Of a DNA stretch of 64,000 nt, positions 25,662 through 33,401 are shown one piece after another. Origin of the DNA: Streptomyces sp. yr375. GTDB lineage: Bacteria > Actinomycetota > Actinomycetes > Streptomycetales > Streptomycetaceae. The position numbers were made by a program, and so were the translations under genes. The stretch lies in contig NZ_FOFF01000028.1 of NCBI RefSeq assembly GCF_900110755.1, forward strand, positions 1 through 64,000, given 5' to 3'. The stretch's first letter is position 1; each line of letters begins with the position of its first letter. The notes below the pieces were generated by a model, which was given only the letters and a program-made list of their open reading frames with translations, did not search any database and had not been told where the DNA came from.

Positions 25662-25686
25662 TCGGCCTAGGTCGGACCTAGGCCGA
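25662..25686. promoter_or_regulatory. 25-bp palindrome between divergent MFS genes
   Basis: Arms TCGGCCTAGGTC and GACCTAGGCCGA are exact inverse copies around a single G. Further partial copies (GGCTTAGGTCTGGGCTTAGG) follow at about 25709-25730. A strong operator candidate. Confidence 0.65.
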
Positions 25687-25863
25687 GGCTGGGGGCGAGT
25701 CCGGTCGGGGCTTAGGTCTGGGCTTAGGCCGGGCCTGGTCGGGGGGAAGCGTCAAGAGAAGCTAAAGAAATTGTTAGTACGCCGAAGCATCGGAATAGTT
25801 GCCCATGCATACAGGTTCGTTCTCCATGTATCCCTGACGCACCGCCCCCGGAGGCTCCACCCC

Positions 25864-27606
25864 ATGACGCACACGACGACCGACCGGCCACCCCGCCAGA
25901 CGAGCGGAGCCGTCGTCCCGGTCCTCGCCTTCGCGGGCATCGTGGTCGCGGTGATGCAGACCCTGCTCGTCCCGGTCATCAAGGACCTGCCGCAACTGCT
26001 GGGCACCGCGCCCAGCAACGCCACCTGGGTGCTGACCTCGACGCTGCTGTCCGGCGCGGTGGCCACCCCGATCATGGGCCGCCTCGGCGACCTGTACGGC
26101 AAGCGGCGCATGCTGATCCTCAGCCTCGCCGTGATGGTCGTCGGCGCCCTGGTCAGCGCGCTCACCAGCGACCTGCTCATGATGATCGTGGGCCGTACGC
26201 TCCAGGGCTTCGCCATGGGCGCGATACCCCTCGGCATCGGCCTGATGCGGGACATGCTGCCCCGCGAGAAGCTCGGCTCCGCGATGGCGCTGATGAGCTC
26301 CTCGATCGGCGTCGGCGGCGGTCTCGCGCTGCCCGCCGCGGCCCTGGTCGCCCAGCACGCCGACTGGCACGCCCTCTTCTACGGCGCCGCCGGCCTCGGC
26401 GTCCTCGCGATCGGCCTCACCCTCGTCGTCGTCCCCGAGTCCCCGGCCCGCGCCGAGGGCACCTTCGACGTCCTGGGCGCGATCGGCCTCTCCGCCGGCC
26501 TCGTGCTCTTCCTGCTGCCGATCACCAAGGGCAGCGACTGGGGCTGGACCTCCGGCACCACCCTCGGACTCTTCGCCGCCGCGGCCGTCGTCCTGCTCCT
26601 GTGGGGCCTGATGGAGCTGCGGGTGAAGGCCCCGCTGGTGGACCTGCGCACCACGGCCCGCCCCGCCGTCCTCTTCACCAACCTCGCCTCGATCATGGTC
26701 GGCGTCTCGTTCTACGTCGTCTCCCTGGTCCTGCCGCAGCTCCTCCAGCTCCCGAAGGCCACCGGGTACGGCCTCGGCCAGTCGATGGTCGTCGCCGGTC
26801 TGCTCGTCGCGCCGCTCGGCCTGACGATGATGATCACCGCGCCCGTCTACGCCCGCCTGTCCGCGAAGTACGGCCCCAAGTTCACCCTGATCCTCGGCAT
26901 GCTGATCATCGCGATCGGGTACGGCGCCGGCCTCGGCCTGATGAGCGCCGCCTGGCAGAGCCTCGTCATCGCGGTCCTGCTGGGCGCCGGCATCGGCCTC
27001 GCCTACTCCTCCCTCCCCGCGCTGATCGTCGGCGCGGTCCCGGCCTCGGAGACCGGCGCGGCCAACGGCCTCAACACCCTGATGCGGTCCATCGGTACGT
27101 CGGTGTCGAGCGCCGTCATCGGCATGGTGCTGGCCAACACCGCGAACGACGTGGGCGGCGTCGCGGTCCCCACCATGCACGGCTTCCGCGTCTCCTTCCT
27201 GATCGCCACGGCCGCCGTCGCCGTCGGCCTGCTCCTCGCCCTCTTCCTGCCGAAGCAGCAGCGCCCCTCGACGGCCGCGCAACTGCGCGCCAGCAGCGAG
27301 GAGGACGCCAACCTGGAGCGCGCGCAGGAAGCGCTGCGGGGCTTTCGCGGACGGGTCCTGGACGCCGACGGCGCGCCGGTCGCCCGCGCCAAGGTCACCC
27401 TGATCGACCGCCGCGGCCGGCAGGCCGGCACCACCCTGTCCGACGAGGACGGCGGCTACGCCCTCGCCGTCCCGGCCCGGGGCGCGTACGTCCTCGCCGC
27501 CAAGGCCACCGGCCACGGACCGCTGGCCAGCTCCGCGACCCACACGGGCGACGAACGCCCGGTGGACATGGACCTGGCCCTGCCGAGCATGACGGTCACC
27601 GTCTGA
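25864..27606 (+). CDS. MFS transporter fused to a carboxypeptidase-regulatory-like domain
   Basis: 580 aa from ATG 25864 (GGAGG upstream; an earlier frame start at 25771 is unlikely). Residues 1-470 form a 14-span DHA2-like transporter: first helix QTLLVPVIKDLPQLLGTAP, motif A GRLGDLYGKRRMLI, MRDMLPREKLGSAMA and MTAPVYARLSAKYGPKF-like region. After a charged linker (about 485-495), residues 498-575 form a small beta-sandwich: FRGRVLDADGAPVARAKVTL, then GGYALAVPARGAYVLAAKA, typical of CarboxypepD_reg/CnaB-like modules. The tail should be cytoplasmic. Its role in an exporter is unclear. Confidence 0.85.
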   Translation: MTHTTTDRPPRQTSGAVVPVLAFAGIVVAVMQTLLVPVIKDLPQLLGTAPSNATWVLTSTLLSGAVATPIMGRLGDLYGKRRMLILSLAVMVVGALVSALTSDLLMMIVGRTLQGFAMGAIPLGIGLMRDMLPREKLGSAMALMSSSIGVGGGLALPAAALVAQHADWHALFYGAAGLGVLAIGLTLVVVPESPARAEGTFDVLGAIGLSAGLVLFLLPITKGSDWGWTSGTTLGLFAAAAVVLLLWGLMELRVKAPLVDLRTTARPAVLFTNLASIMVGVSFYVVSLVLPQLLQLPKATGYGLGQSMVVAGLLVAPLGLTMMITAPVYARLSAKYGPKFTLILGMLIIAIGYGAGLGLMSAAWQSLVIAVLLGAGIGLAYSSLPALIVGAVPASETGAANGLNTLMRSIGTSVSSAVIGMVLANTANDVGGVAVPTMHGFRVSFLIATAAVAVGLLLALFLPKQQRPSTAAQLRASSEEDANLERAQEALRGFRGRVLDADGAPVARAKVTLIDRRGRQAGTTLSDEDGGYALAVPARGAYVLAAKATGHGPLASSATHTGDERPVDMDLALPSMTVTV

Positions 27607-27628
27607 CGCACACCGTCTGACGGTGACC
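27594..27628 (+). terminator. hairpin at the MFS gene end
   Basis: GGTCACCGTC (27594-27603) pairs exactly with GACGGTGACC (27619-27628); the stem overlaps the stop codon at 27604-27606. Confidence 0.5.
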
Positions 27629-27680
27629 GGCGGGCCGCCGCTGTCGCCAAGACGCGTGGGGGTGCGGCAGCATGGGCGCT

Positions 27681-27694
27681 CATACGCACGTATG
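27681..27694. promoter_or_regulatory. CATACG/CGTATG palindrome before the methyltransferase gene
   Basis: CATACGCACGTATG, 6-bp arms, 32 bp before the ATG at 27726. Possible operator. Confidence 0.35.
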
Positions 27695-27725
27695 CCCGCA
27701 CGCACGTACGACTGGAAGGACCCGC

Positions 27726-28376
27726 ATGTCCGCGGCACCCAAGCCCGAGATCCTGGCCGCGTTCGAGGCGGCGAAGGGGTTCATGCCGGTCGACGAGGGG
27801 CTCGCGCTGTACGCCGCCGCCGTCGAGGCGGGTGCGCTCGGGCTGCCGTTGCTCGAGGTCGGCACCTACTGCGGGCGTTCCACGATCCTGCTCGCGGACG
27901 CGGCCCGCCAGACCGGCGTCAGCGCCCTCACGCTCGACCACCACCGGGGCAGCGAGGAGCAGCAGCCGGGCTGGGACTACCACGACCCGGAGACCGTCGA
28001 CCCCGAGATCGGCCTGATGGACACGCTGCCCACCTTCCGCCGGACCCTGCACCGGGCCGGTCTGGAGGAGCACGTGGTCGCGCTGGTCGGCCGGTCGCCG
28101 CAGGTCGCCGCGTTCTGGAACGCGCCCCTCGGCCTCGTCTTCGTCGACGGCGGCCACACCGACGAGCACGCCACCGCCGACTACGAGGGCTGGGCCCCGC
28201 ATGTCGCCGAGGGCGGACTGCTCGTCATCCACGACGTGTTCCCCGACCCGGCCGACGAGTTCACCGGCCAGGCCCCCTACCGCGTCTACCTGCGCGCCCT
28301 GGCCTCCGGCGCTTTCACGGAGATCTCGGACACCGGCTCGCTACGGGTGCTGCGGCGCACGGGGGACGGCGTCTAG
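27726..28376 (+). CDS. class I SAM-dependent methyltransferase (Methyltransf_24 type)
   Basis: 216 aa from ATG 27726, GGAAGGA upstream. LLEVGTYCGRSTILLADAAR is motif I, ALTLDHHRGSEEQQ follows, and LGLVFVDGGHTDEHATADYE carries the metal/catalytic DGGH-type motif of O-methyltransferase-like folds. Substrate unknown. Its TAG stop shares the tetranucleotide CTAG (28373-28376) with the stop codon of the convergent gene. Confidence 0.8.
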   Translation: MSAAPKPEILAAFEAAKGFMPVDEGLALYAAAVEAGALGLPLLEVGTYCGRSTILLADAARQTGVSALTLDHHRGSEEQQPGWDYHDPETVDPEIGLMDTLPTFRRTLHRAGLEEHVVALVGRSPQVAAFWNAPLGLVFVDGGHTDEHATADYEGWAPHVAEGGLLVIHDVFPDPADEFTGQAPYRVYLRALASGAFTEISDTGSLRVLRRTGDGV

Positions 28377-29971
28377 GACGTCGTACTCCCGGGACTCCCG
28401 GGACTCCCGGGACTCCCGGGACTCCCGCGATGGCGACGGCGGACGCGGATGTAGAGGAGCGCCACCGCCACCAGAGCGGCCGTCGGGATCAGTACGGCGG
28501 GGCGCAGGACGGAGCGGTACGGCGGGGCGGGGGACGCTTCCAGGGGGATGGCGGCGACGTCGTTGCCGGGGGTGCGGTCGAAGGGGTTGTAGGTGCGGAT
28601 GGTGCCCTGCGCGCCGGGGACCCGCCGGTCGATGCGGATGTGGAAGTCGATGGCGGTCGTGCCGTCCTCGTGCCGGGCCTCCAGGAACCTGTCGTGGCCG
28701 ATCTCGCAGACGAAGGCTCCGCCCGGCCGACCGGGCCGCTCGCACGCCCACTTCCCGCCGTCGTCCTCGAAGGTGTACGGGATGGAGGTGACCGTGGTGC
28801 CCTCCGGCGGGACCACCTCGAAGCGGCCCAACTCCTCGTCGCCGTCGCCGGACAGCCGGCCGGGGCCGAGGGCGTCCACTCCGAGCCGTACCTTCACCGT
28901 GTCGCCGACCCGGCCCCGTACGGGCGCGGTGACCGGACGGTAGTCGGCCTGCACGGTGGTGGTCACGGCGACCCTGCCGTGGCTGTCGCCGAACTCCTTG
29001 CGCGCGGCGGTGCGGACCAGGGTGAGCGGGGCGCCGGTGCCGCGGACGGTGTGGTCGGCGGGCTGCTGCGAATCCGACGACCAGGTGTAGGTGACCTCGC
29101 CGGTCAGCTTGTCGGGCGCGGTGACCGTGTAGAGCAGCGGGGCGCTGGTGCGGTAGGCGGCGCCCGGCGCGGGCTTCGTGGGGAACGTGCACCACGCGGA
29201 GGTGGGCGTGGGCCCGGAGTAGAAGCAGTTGCCGTGCCGGGCGGTCAGCGTCAGGCCGTCCGACACGTTGACCTGGAGGGCGACGGGCTGCCGCGCGGGG
29301 AAGCGGGTGTTGTTGGCCAACCGTGGGGTCACGGTCGCGGGCTTCCCGGGTGCCAGTCCGTTCACGGCCTCCTCCTGCCCGGGTGCGGACAGTGTCGGAC
29401 CGCCGACGGTCATGCGGGTGGTGCCGGTGACGGTGGGCGCGTTGTCGGCGCTCGCGGTGTACGTCACCGTCCCGCTGTCGCCCGGTTCGACGCCGTCCAC
29501 GCCGAGGAGGGTGAGGGGCTGGTAGCTCTCGCCGTCGCCGTTCTGTAGATCGCCGTAGACGCAGGTGTAGATGGGGCCCTCGGCCTCGCACGCGCGGTTC
29601 TCACCGAGCCGGGCGACGCCCGCCAGCCCCGACGCGTCCACGACGACCTTGACGTTACGGGCGTCCTCGCGACCCTTGCTCGCCTCGACGAAGACCGGGA
29701 CGACGAAGTCGTCGTTCGAGGCCTTGGCCCCCTCGTCGGCGTTGTACATCACGAAGGTCTGCACGGTCTCGAACCGCATCACGACCCGGCCGGACCCGGC
29801 GGACCTGTCGGACCCGGCGGCCATGGCGGACGTTTGCGCCGATGCCGATGCCGATGCCGATGCCGATGCCGATGCCGATGCCGATGCCGACGCGAACACG
29901 GCGGCGAGGGCGGCCATGAGGGCGGCCGGTCGCCGGGGGATCGATATCCGTACGGGTATGGGTAAACGCAT
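28373..29971 (-). CDS. cell-surface protein with two in-frame microsatellites
   Basis: 532 aa. The signal region contains (Ser-Ala)n encoded by eight GATGCC units on the plus strand (29841-29888). The mature part has several beta-sandwich-like segments (PLTLLGVDGVEPGDSGTVTY, LTLTARHGNCFYSG, VKVRLGVDALGPGR) that look like extracellular Ig/DUF11-like repeats. A C-terminal membrane span (PAVLIPTAALVAVALLYI) is followed by basic residues and (Gly-Ser-Pro)n from 9-bp repeats (28385-28429). It is anchored by the C-terminus with the large domain outside. Function unknown. Both repeats keep the frame when a unit is gained or lost, except for the effect on length. Confidence 0.8.
   Translation of the reverse strand: MRLPIPVRISIPRRPAALMAALAAVFASASASASASASASASASAQTSAMAAGSDRSAGSGRVVMRFETVQTFVMYNADEGAKASNDDFVVPVFVEASKGREDARNVKVVVDASGLAGVARLGENRACEAEGPIYTCVYGDLQNGDGESYQPLTLLGVDGVEPGDSGTVTYTASADNAPTVTGTTRMTVGGPTLSAPGQEEAVNGLAPGKPATVTPRLANNTRFPARQPVALQVNVSDGLTLTARHGNCFYSGPTPTSAWCTFPTKPAPGAAYRTSAPLLYTVTAPDKLTGEVTYTWSSDSQQPADHTVRGTGAPLTLVRTAARKEFGDSHGRVAVTTTVQADYRPVTAPVRGRVGDTVKVRLGVDALGPGRLSGDGDEELGRFEVVPPEGTTVTSIPYTFEDDGGKWACERPGRPGGAFVCEIGHDRFLEARHEDGTTAIDFHIRIDRRVPGAQGTIRTYNPFDRTPGNDVAAIPLEASPAPPYRSVLRPAVLIPTAALVAVALLYIRVRRRHRGSPGSPGSPGSPGSTTS
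28385..28429. repeat. 9-bp microsatellite, four perfect units plus one diverged
   Basis: ACTCCCGGG from 28385 to 28420 then ACTCCCGCG. Encodes Gly-Ser-Pro repeats in the C-terminal cytoplasmic tail of the surface protein. Confidence 0.9.
29841..29888. repeat. hexanucleotide microsatellite (GATGCC)8
   Basis: Eight exact units, encoding Ser-Ala dipeptides on the minus strand in the signal peptide of the surface protein. Slippage would lengthen or shorten the hydrophobic core in two-residue steps. Confidence 0.9.
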
Positions 29972-30001
29972 CCCGGCACTATGCCAGCAGTGGTCCAGTC
30001 C

Positions 30002-30667
30002 TTACAGCCAGCCCTGTTGCCGGGCTTCGCGCATCGCCTCCATCCGGTTGCGGGTGGCCGTCTTGCCGATCGCGGAGGACAGGTAGTTGCGGACCGTGGA
30101 CTCGGACAGGTGCAGTCGGGCGGCGATGTCGGCGACCGTCGCCCCGTCCACGGACGCCTTCAGTACGTCGCACTCGCGGGCGGTGAGCGGGTTCGGGCCC
30201 GCGCTGAGCGCGGCCGTGGCGAGCGCCGGGTCGACCACCGTCTCGCCGGTCAGCACCCGGCGGATCGCCGCCGCCAGCTCCTCCACCGGACCGTCCTTCA
30301 CCAGGAAACCGGCGGCCCCGGCCTCCATGGCCCGGCGCAGGTAGCCGGGCCGGCCGAACGTGGTCAGGATCAGCACCCGGCAGTCCGGCGCCTGCTCGCG
30401 CAGCTCGGCGGCGGCGTCCAGACCGCTGATGCCGGGGAGTTCGATGTCGAGGAGCGCGACGTCCGGGCGGTGGAGGAGGGCCGCGTCCACGATCGTGTCC
30501 CCGGTGCCGACCTGCGCGACCACCTCGATATCGGCCTCCAGCCCCAGCAGCAGGGCCAGCGCCCCGCGCATCATGCCCTGGTCCTCCGCGAGCAGCACCC
30601 TGATGGACTTGGTGGGGCGGTGGTCACGGGGCATCTCGTTCACAGGCCAACCCGGCGTCTCGGTCAC
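30002..30667 (-). CDS. NarL/LuxR-family response regulator
   Basis: 221 aa. The receiver domain has acidic pocket AEDQ, phosphoacceptor Asp in DVALLDIELPG, Thr in LILTTFG and Lys in LVKDG. The C-terminal LuxR-type helix-turn-helix is NPLTARECDVLKASVDGATV then ADIAARLHLSESTVRNYLS. GTG 30667 overlaps the kinase stop codon (GTGA), so the pair is co-translated. It resembles DesR; the regulated genes are not evident here. Confidence 0.92.
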   Translation of the reverse strand: MTETPGWPVNEMPRDHRPTKSIRVLLAEDQGMMRGALALLLGLEADIEVVAQVGTGDTIVDAALLHRPDVALLDIELPGISGLDAAAELREQAPDCRVLILTTFGRPGYLRRAMEAGAAGFLVKDGPVEELAAAIRRVLTGETVVDPALATAALSAGPNPLTARECDVLKASVDGATVADIAARLHLSESTVRNYLSSAIGKTATRNRMEAMREARQQGWL

Positions 30668-32076
30668 GGGCCAAGGGTAGGTCCGCCGGCCACGGACGGC
30701 GCTTTGTCGGCGGGGACGGGCGCCGGGGCGGGGGCGGGGGTTGGGGCCGGGGGGTACCCGTCCGCGTGTGAGCCCGTCGGGAGGTGCACCGGGAGTTCTG
30801 CCAGTGGTTCCGTGGGTAGTTCCGCCGTGACCGTGAAGCCGCCGTGTGGTTGCGGGCCCGCTGTCAGGGAGCCGCCCGCTGTGGTGAGGCGTTCGCGTAG
30901 GCCGGTCAGACCGGTGCCGGATGGGCGGCAGCCGTCGGCGGGCTGCGCGCCGGTGCCGGTGCCGGTGCCGTTGTCCGTCACCGTCAGGCGGGTTCGTTCC
31001 GGGGTGCCGGACACGGTGATCCGGCAGCGGGTCGCGCCGCTGTGCCGGACGACGTTGGTGACCGCCTCCCGCACCACCCAGCCCAGCAGGGCGGCGGTCT
31101 GCGGCTCGGGCGGCGGCCCGGACCGGTCCACCGACGGTTCGACGCCCGCCGCCGTCAGCGCCGAGCGGGCCCGGTCCAGCTCGGTGACCAGGCTGCCCTC
31201 GCGGTAGCCGGTGACCGCCTCCCGGATCTCGGTCAGCGCCTGCCGGCCCACCGCCTCGATGTCCGCGACCTGCGCGAGAGCCGCGTCCATGTCACGAGGC
31301 GCCACCCGCCTGGCCGCCTCCGACTTCACCACGATCACCGAGAGCGTGTGGCCGAGCAGGTCGTGCAGATCGCGGGAGAACCGCAGCCGTTCCTCCTCCA
31401 CCGCCCGGCGGGCCAGCTCCTCGCGGGCGGCGCGCAGGTCCCGTACGGCCCCGGAGAGGGAGAGGATCGCGGCCGTCACCATCGTCGAGATCCAGGTGGC
31501 GTAGCCGATGGCCAGGCCGTTCCAGCCCTCGTGGACGCAGGCGATCACACCGGCCAGGACCGCCACGGCCGTCCCCAGGCTGCGCAGGTGGCGGCCGCGC
31601 AGGACGGCGCCCGTCGCGAGGCCGAACAGCGGCAGGAAGAGCAGCCAGTTGCCGCCGTAGCCGAGGGCGAGGGCGCAGGCCACCGCGCCGAGCGCGCCAT
31701 GGGCCAGTCGGGTCGACAGGGCGTCGCGGGAGTACTTGGCGAACGAGCGGAAGGCGACGTAGATGTACAGCGAGTTGAACGTCAGCACGCCCAGGCCGCC
31801 GATCCAGGGGTTCGGGGTCTGGCCCTGGAACAGGTTGGAGAACGCGCCCATCCCCATCACCAGCCACGGCAGCAACGAGAAGGCGTTGGCCGGCGGGCCG
31901 GTTTCCTCGGTGACCTGCCCGGCCTTGCGGGCGGCCTTGCACTCGGCCTTGAGGCGGTGCTTGTTGTCCTGCCAGTACCGCTGCTGCTTCCGCCCCTCGC
32001 GGTAGGCCGCCCGCAAGGCGTCTTGCCGGCGGGTCCAAGCGCTCCGCCGTCCTTCCAGTGACTTCGCCATGTCCAT
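30664..32076 (-). CDS. DesK-like sensor histidine kinase (HisKA_3)
   Basis: 470 aa from ATG 32076. A charged N-terminal segment of about 60 residues precedes five or six membrane spans (about 65-215). The dimerisation/phosphoacceptor motif RFSRDLHDLLGHTLSVI (His near 255) and the ATPase region (VVREAVTNVVRHSGATRC, GTGLTGLRERL) complete a NarX/DesK-type kinase. The C-terminal tail is Pro/Ala rich (about 40 residues). Signal unknown; DesK itself senses membrane state. Operon with the response regulator. Confidence 0.92.
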   Translation of the reverse strand: MDMAKSLEGRRSAWTRRQDALRAAYREGRKQQRYWQDNKHRLKAECKAARKAGQVTEETGPPANAFSLLPWLVMGMGAFSNLFQGQTPNPWIGGLGVLTFNSLYIYVAFRSFAKYSRDALSTRLAHGALGAVACALALGYGGNWLLFLPLFGLATGAVLRGRHLRSLGTAVAVLAGVIACVHEGWNGLAIGYATWISTMVTAAILSLSGAVRDLRAAREELARRAVEEERLRFSRDLHDLLGHTLSVIVVKSEAARRVAPRDMDAALAQVADIEAVGRQALTEIREAVTGYREGSLVTELDRARSALTAAGVEPSVDRSGPPPEPQTAALLGWVVREAVTNVVRHSGATRCRITVSGTPERTRLTVTDNGTGTGTGAQPADGCRPSGTGLTGLRERLTTAGGSLTAGPQPHGGFTVTAELPTEPLAELPVHLPTGSHADGYPPAPTPAPAPAPVPADKAPSVAGGPTLGP

Positions 32077-32246
32077 GTCCCCGTTCCCCCAGTCCTGTCG
32101 TTCCCGTCGTTCCACCGTTGTGTGGCTCTGTGCGTGGCTGTGTGTGGCTGTCTTCGACGCTACGGCCGCGAGCCCGCCCGTGGCAGTGCGAGATGTACGC
32201 ACTCGGCCGGGACAAATGTCATGGGCGGCCGTATCCGAGCCCTGCA

Positions 32247-32263
32247 TCTGACATGCCGTCAGG
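32247..32263. promoter_or_regulatory. 17-bp palindrome upstream of the MaoC/ADH/SDR operon
   Basis: TCTGACATGCCGTCAGG; arms CTGAC/GTCAG exact. It is about 205 bp before the MaoC start and is the fourth promoter region in the window carrying this motif. Confidence 0.55.
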
Positions 32264-32401
32264 TGTCTTCACAAGTGTCGGGGCCTGGGCTATACAGGGG
32301 TCGCCGCACGGGAACGCGTTCTGGAGCGGGCGGGTTCCGCGGCCCCGTCACGACCTCGGTGCGGCCGATCGGTGCGGACGGCCGTGCCGAGGTCTCTGAG
32401 T

Positions 32402-32455
32402 GATCCGAGCGATCCGAGCGATCCGAGCGATCTGATTGATCCGATCGATCCGAGT
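32402..32455. repeat. six 9-bp tandem repeats before the MaoC gene
   Basis: GATCCGAGC three times, then GATCTGATT, GATCCGATC and GATCCGAGT. The last unit is 13 bp before the ATG, so copy number would change the distance between the operator and the gene. Confidence 0.8.
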
Positions 32456-32468
32456 TGTCAGGAGCTCC

Positions 32469-33362
32469 ATGCCCATCGACGCAGCCAAGGCGCTCGCCGC
32501 CGAACCCCGGACCGGCGAGATCACCTGGGGCCACCGGGACGTCCTGCTGTACCACCTCGGCATCGGCGCGGGCGCCGACCCCGACAAGCCGAGCCCCGCC
32601 ACCGACCCCGACGAACTGCGCTACACGCTGGAGTCACGGCTGCACGTCCTGCCCAGCTTCGCCACCGTCGCGGGGGCCGGCTCGCCCGGCGTGATCAGCG
32701 GACTGTCCATGCCCGGCATCGACGTCGACCTCGCCCGCGTCCTGCACGGCGGCCAGCGCCTGGAGATCCACCGTCCGCTCCCGGTGGCGGGCCGGGCGAC
32801 CGCCACCGGGCGCATCGCCGGGGTGTACGACAAGGGCAAGGCCGCCCTCCTCGTCATGCGCACCGAGGTCGCCGACGCGGACGGCCCGCTGTGGACCAAC
32901 GACGCCCAGATCTTCGTCCGGGGCGAGGGCGGCTGGGGCGGCGACCGGGGCCCGTCCGCCCGCCTCGAACCACCCACCGGTGAGCCGGGCCGGACGGTCG
33001 AGCGCGCCGTCCGCGAGGACCAGGCACTGCTCTACCGGCTCTCCGGCGACTACAACCCGCTGCACGCGGACCCCGAGTTCGCGAAGCTCGCCGGGTTCGA
33101 GCGGCCCATCCTGCACGGCCTGTGCACCTACGGCATCACGCTCAAGGCGGTCGTCGACACGCTGCTCGACGGCGAGGTGAGCCGGGTGCGCTCGTACACC
33201 ACCCGCTTCGCCGGGGTGGTCTTCCCCGGCGAGACCCTGCGCATCCGGCTGTGGCACGGGGCGGATGGGGCGGGCGGGGCGGGCGCGGTGCGGGTGGCCG
33301 TGAGCGCGGTCGAGCGCGGCGACGCGCCCGTCCTCACCGACACGATCATCGAACACACCTGA
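32469..33362 (+). CDS. MaoC-type 2-enoyl-CoA hydratase (double hot-dog)
   Basis: 297 aa from ATG 32469 (GGAG upstream). The N-terminal half is a degenerate hot-dog domain; the C-terminal half carries the hydratase motif YRLSGDYNPLHADPEFAKLA with catalytic Asp and His, then GFERPILHGLCTYG. The form matches actinobacterial Hsd4B-like steroid enoyl-CoA hydratases as I recall them. It would hydrate the side-chain enoyl-CoA. First gene of a three-gene operon with an alcohol dehydrogenase and an Hsd4A-like dehydrogenase. Confidence 0.85.
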   Translation: MPIDAAKALAAEPRTGEITWGHRDVLLYHLGIGAGADPDKPSPATDPDELRYTLESRLHVLPSFATVAGAGSPGVISGLSMPGIDVDLARVLHGGQRLEIHRPLPVAGRATATGRIAGVYDKGKAALLVMRTEVADADGPLWTNDAQIFVRGEGGWGGDRGPSARLEPPTGEPGRTVERAVREDQALLYRLSGDYNPLHADPEFAKLAGFERPILHGLCTYGITLKAVVDTLLDGEVSRVRSYTTRFAGVVFPGETLRIRLWHGADGAGGAGAVRVAVSAVERGDAPVLTDTIIEHT

Positions 33363-33401
33363 ACCACCCGCCAGTTGAGGGGACTCGAGGGGAGCCGCAC
33401 C

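Larger units (their letters stand above)
32077..32468. other. 392-bp divergent promoter region, kinase versus MaoC operon
   Basis: No gene. It contains inverted repeats AGTGCG/CGCACT (32185-32203) and GACA/TGTC (32211-32220) on the kinase side, the 17-bp TCTGAC palindrome (32247-32263), and six 9-bp direct repeats (32402-32455) just before the MaoC start. Confidence 0.6.
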
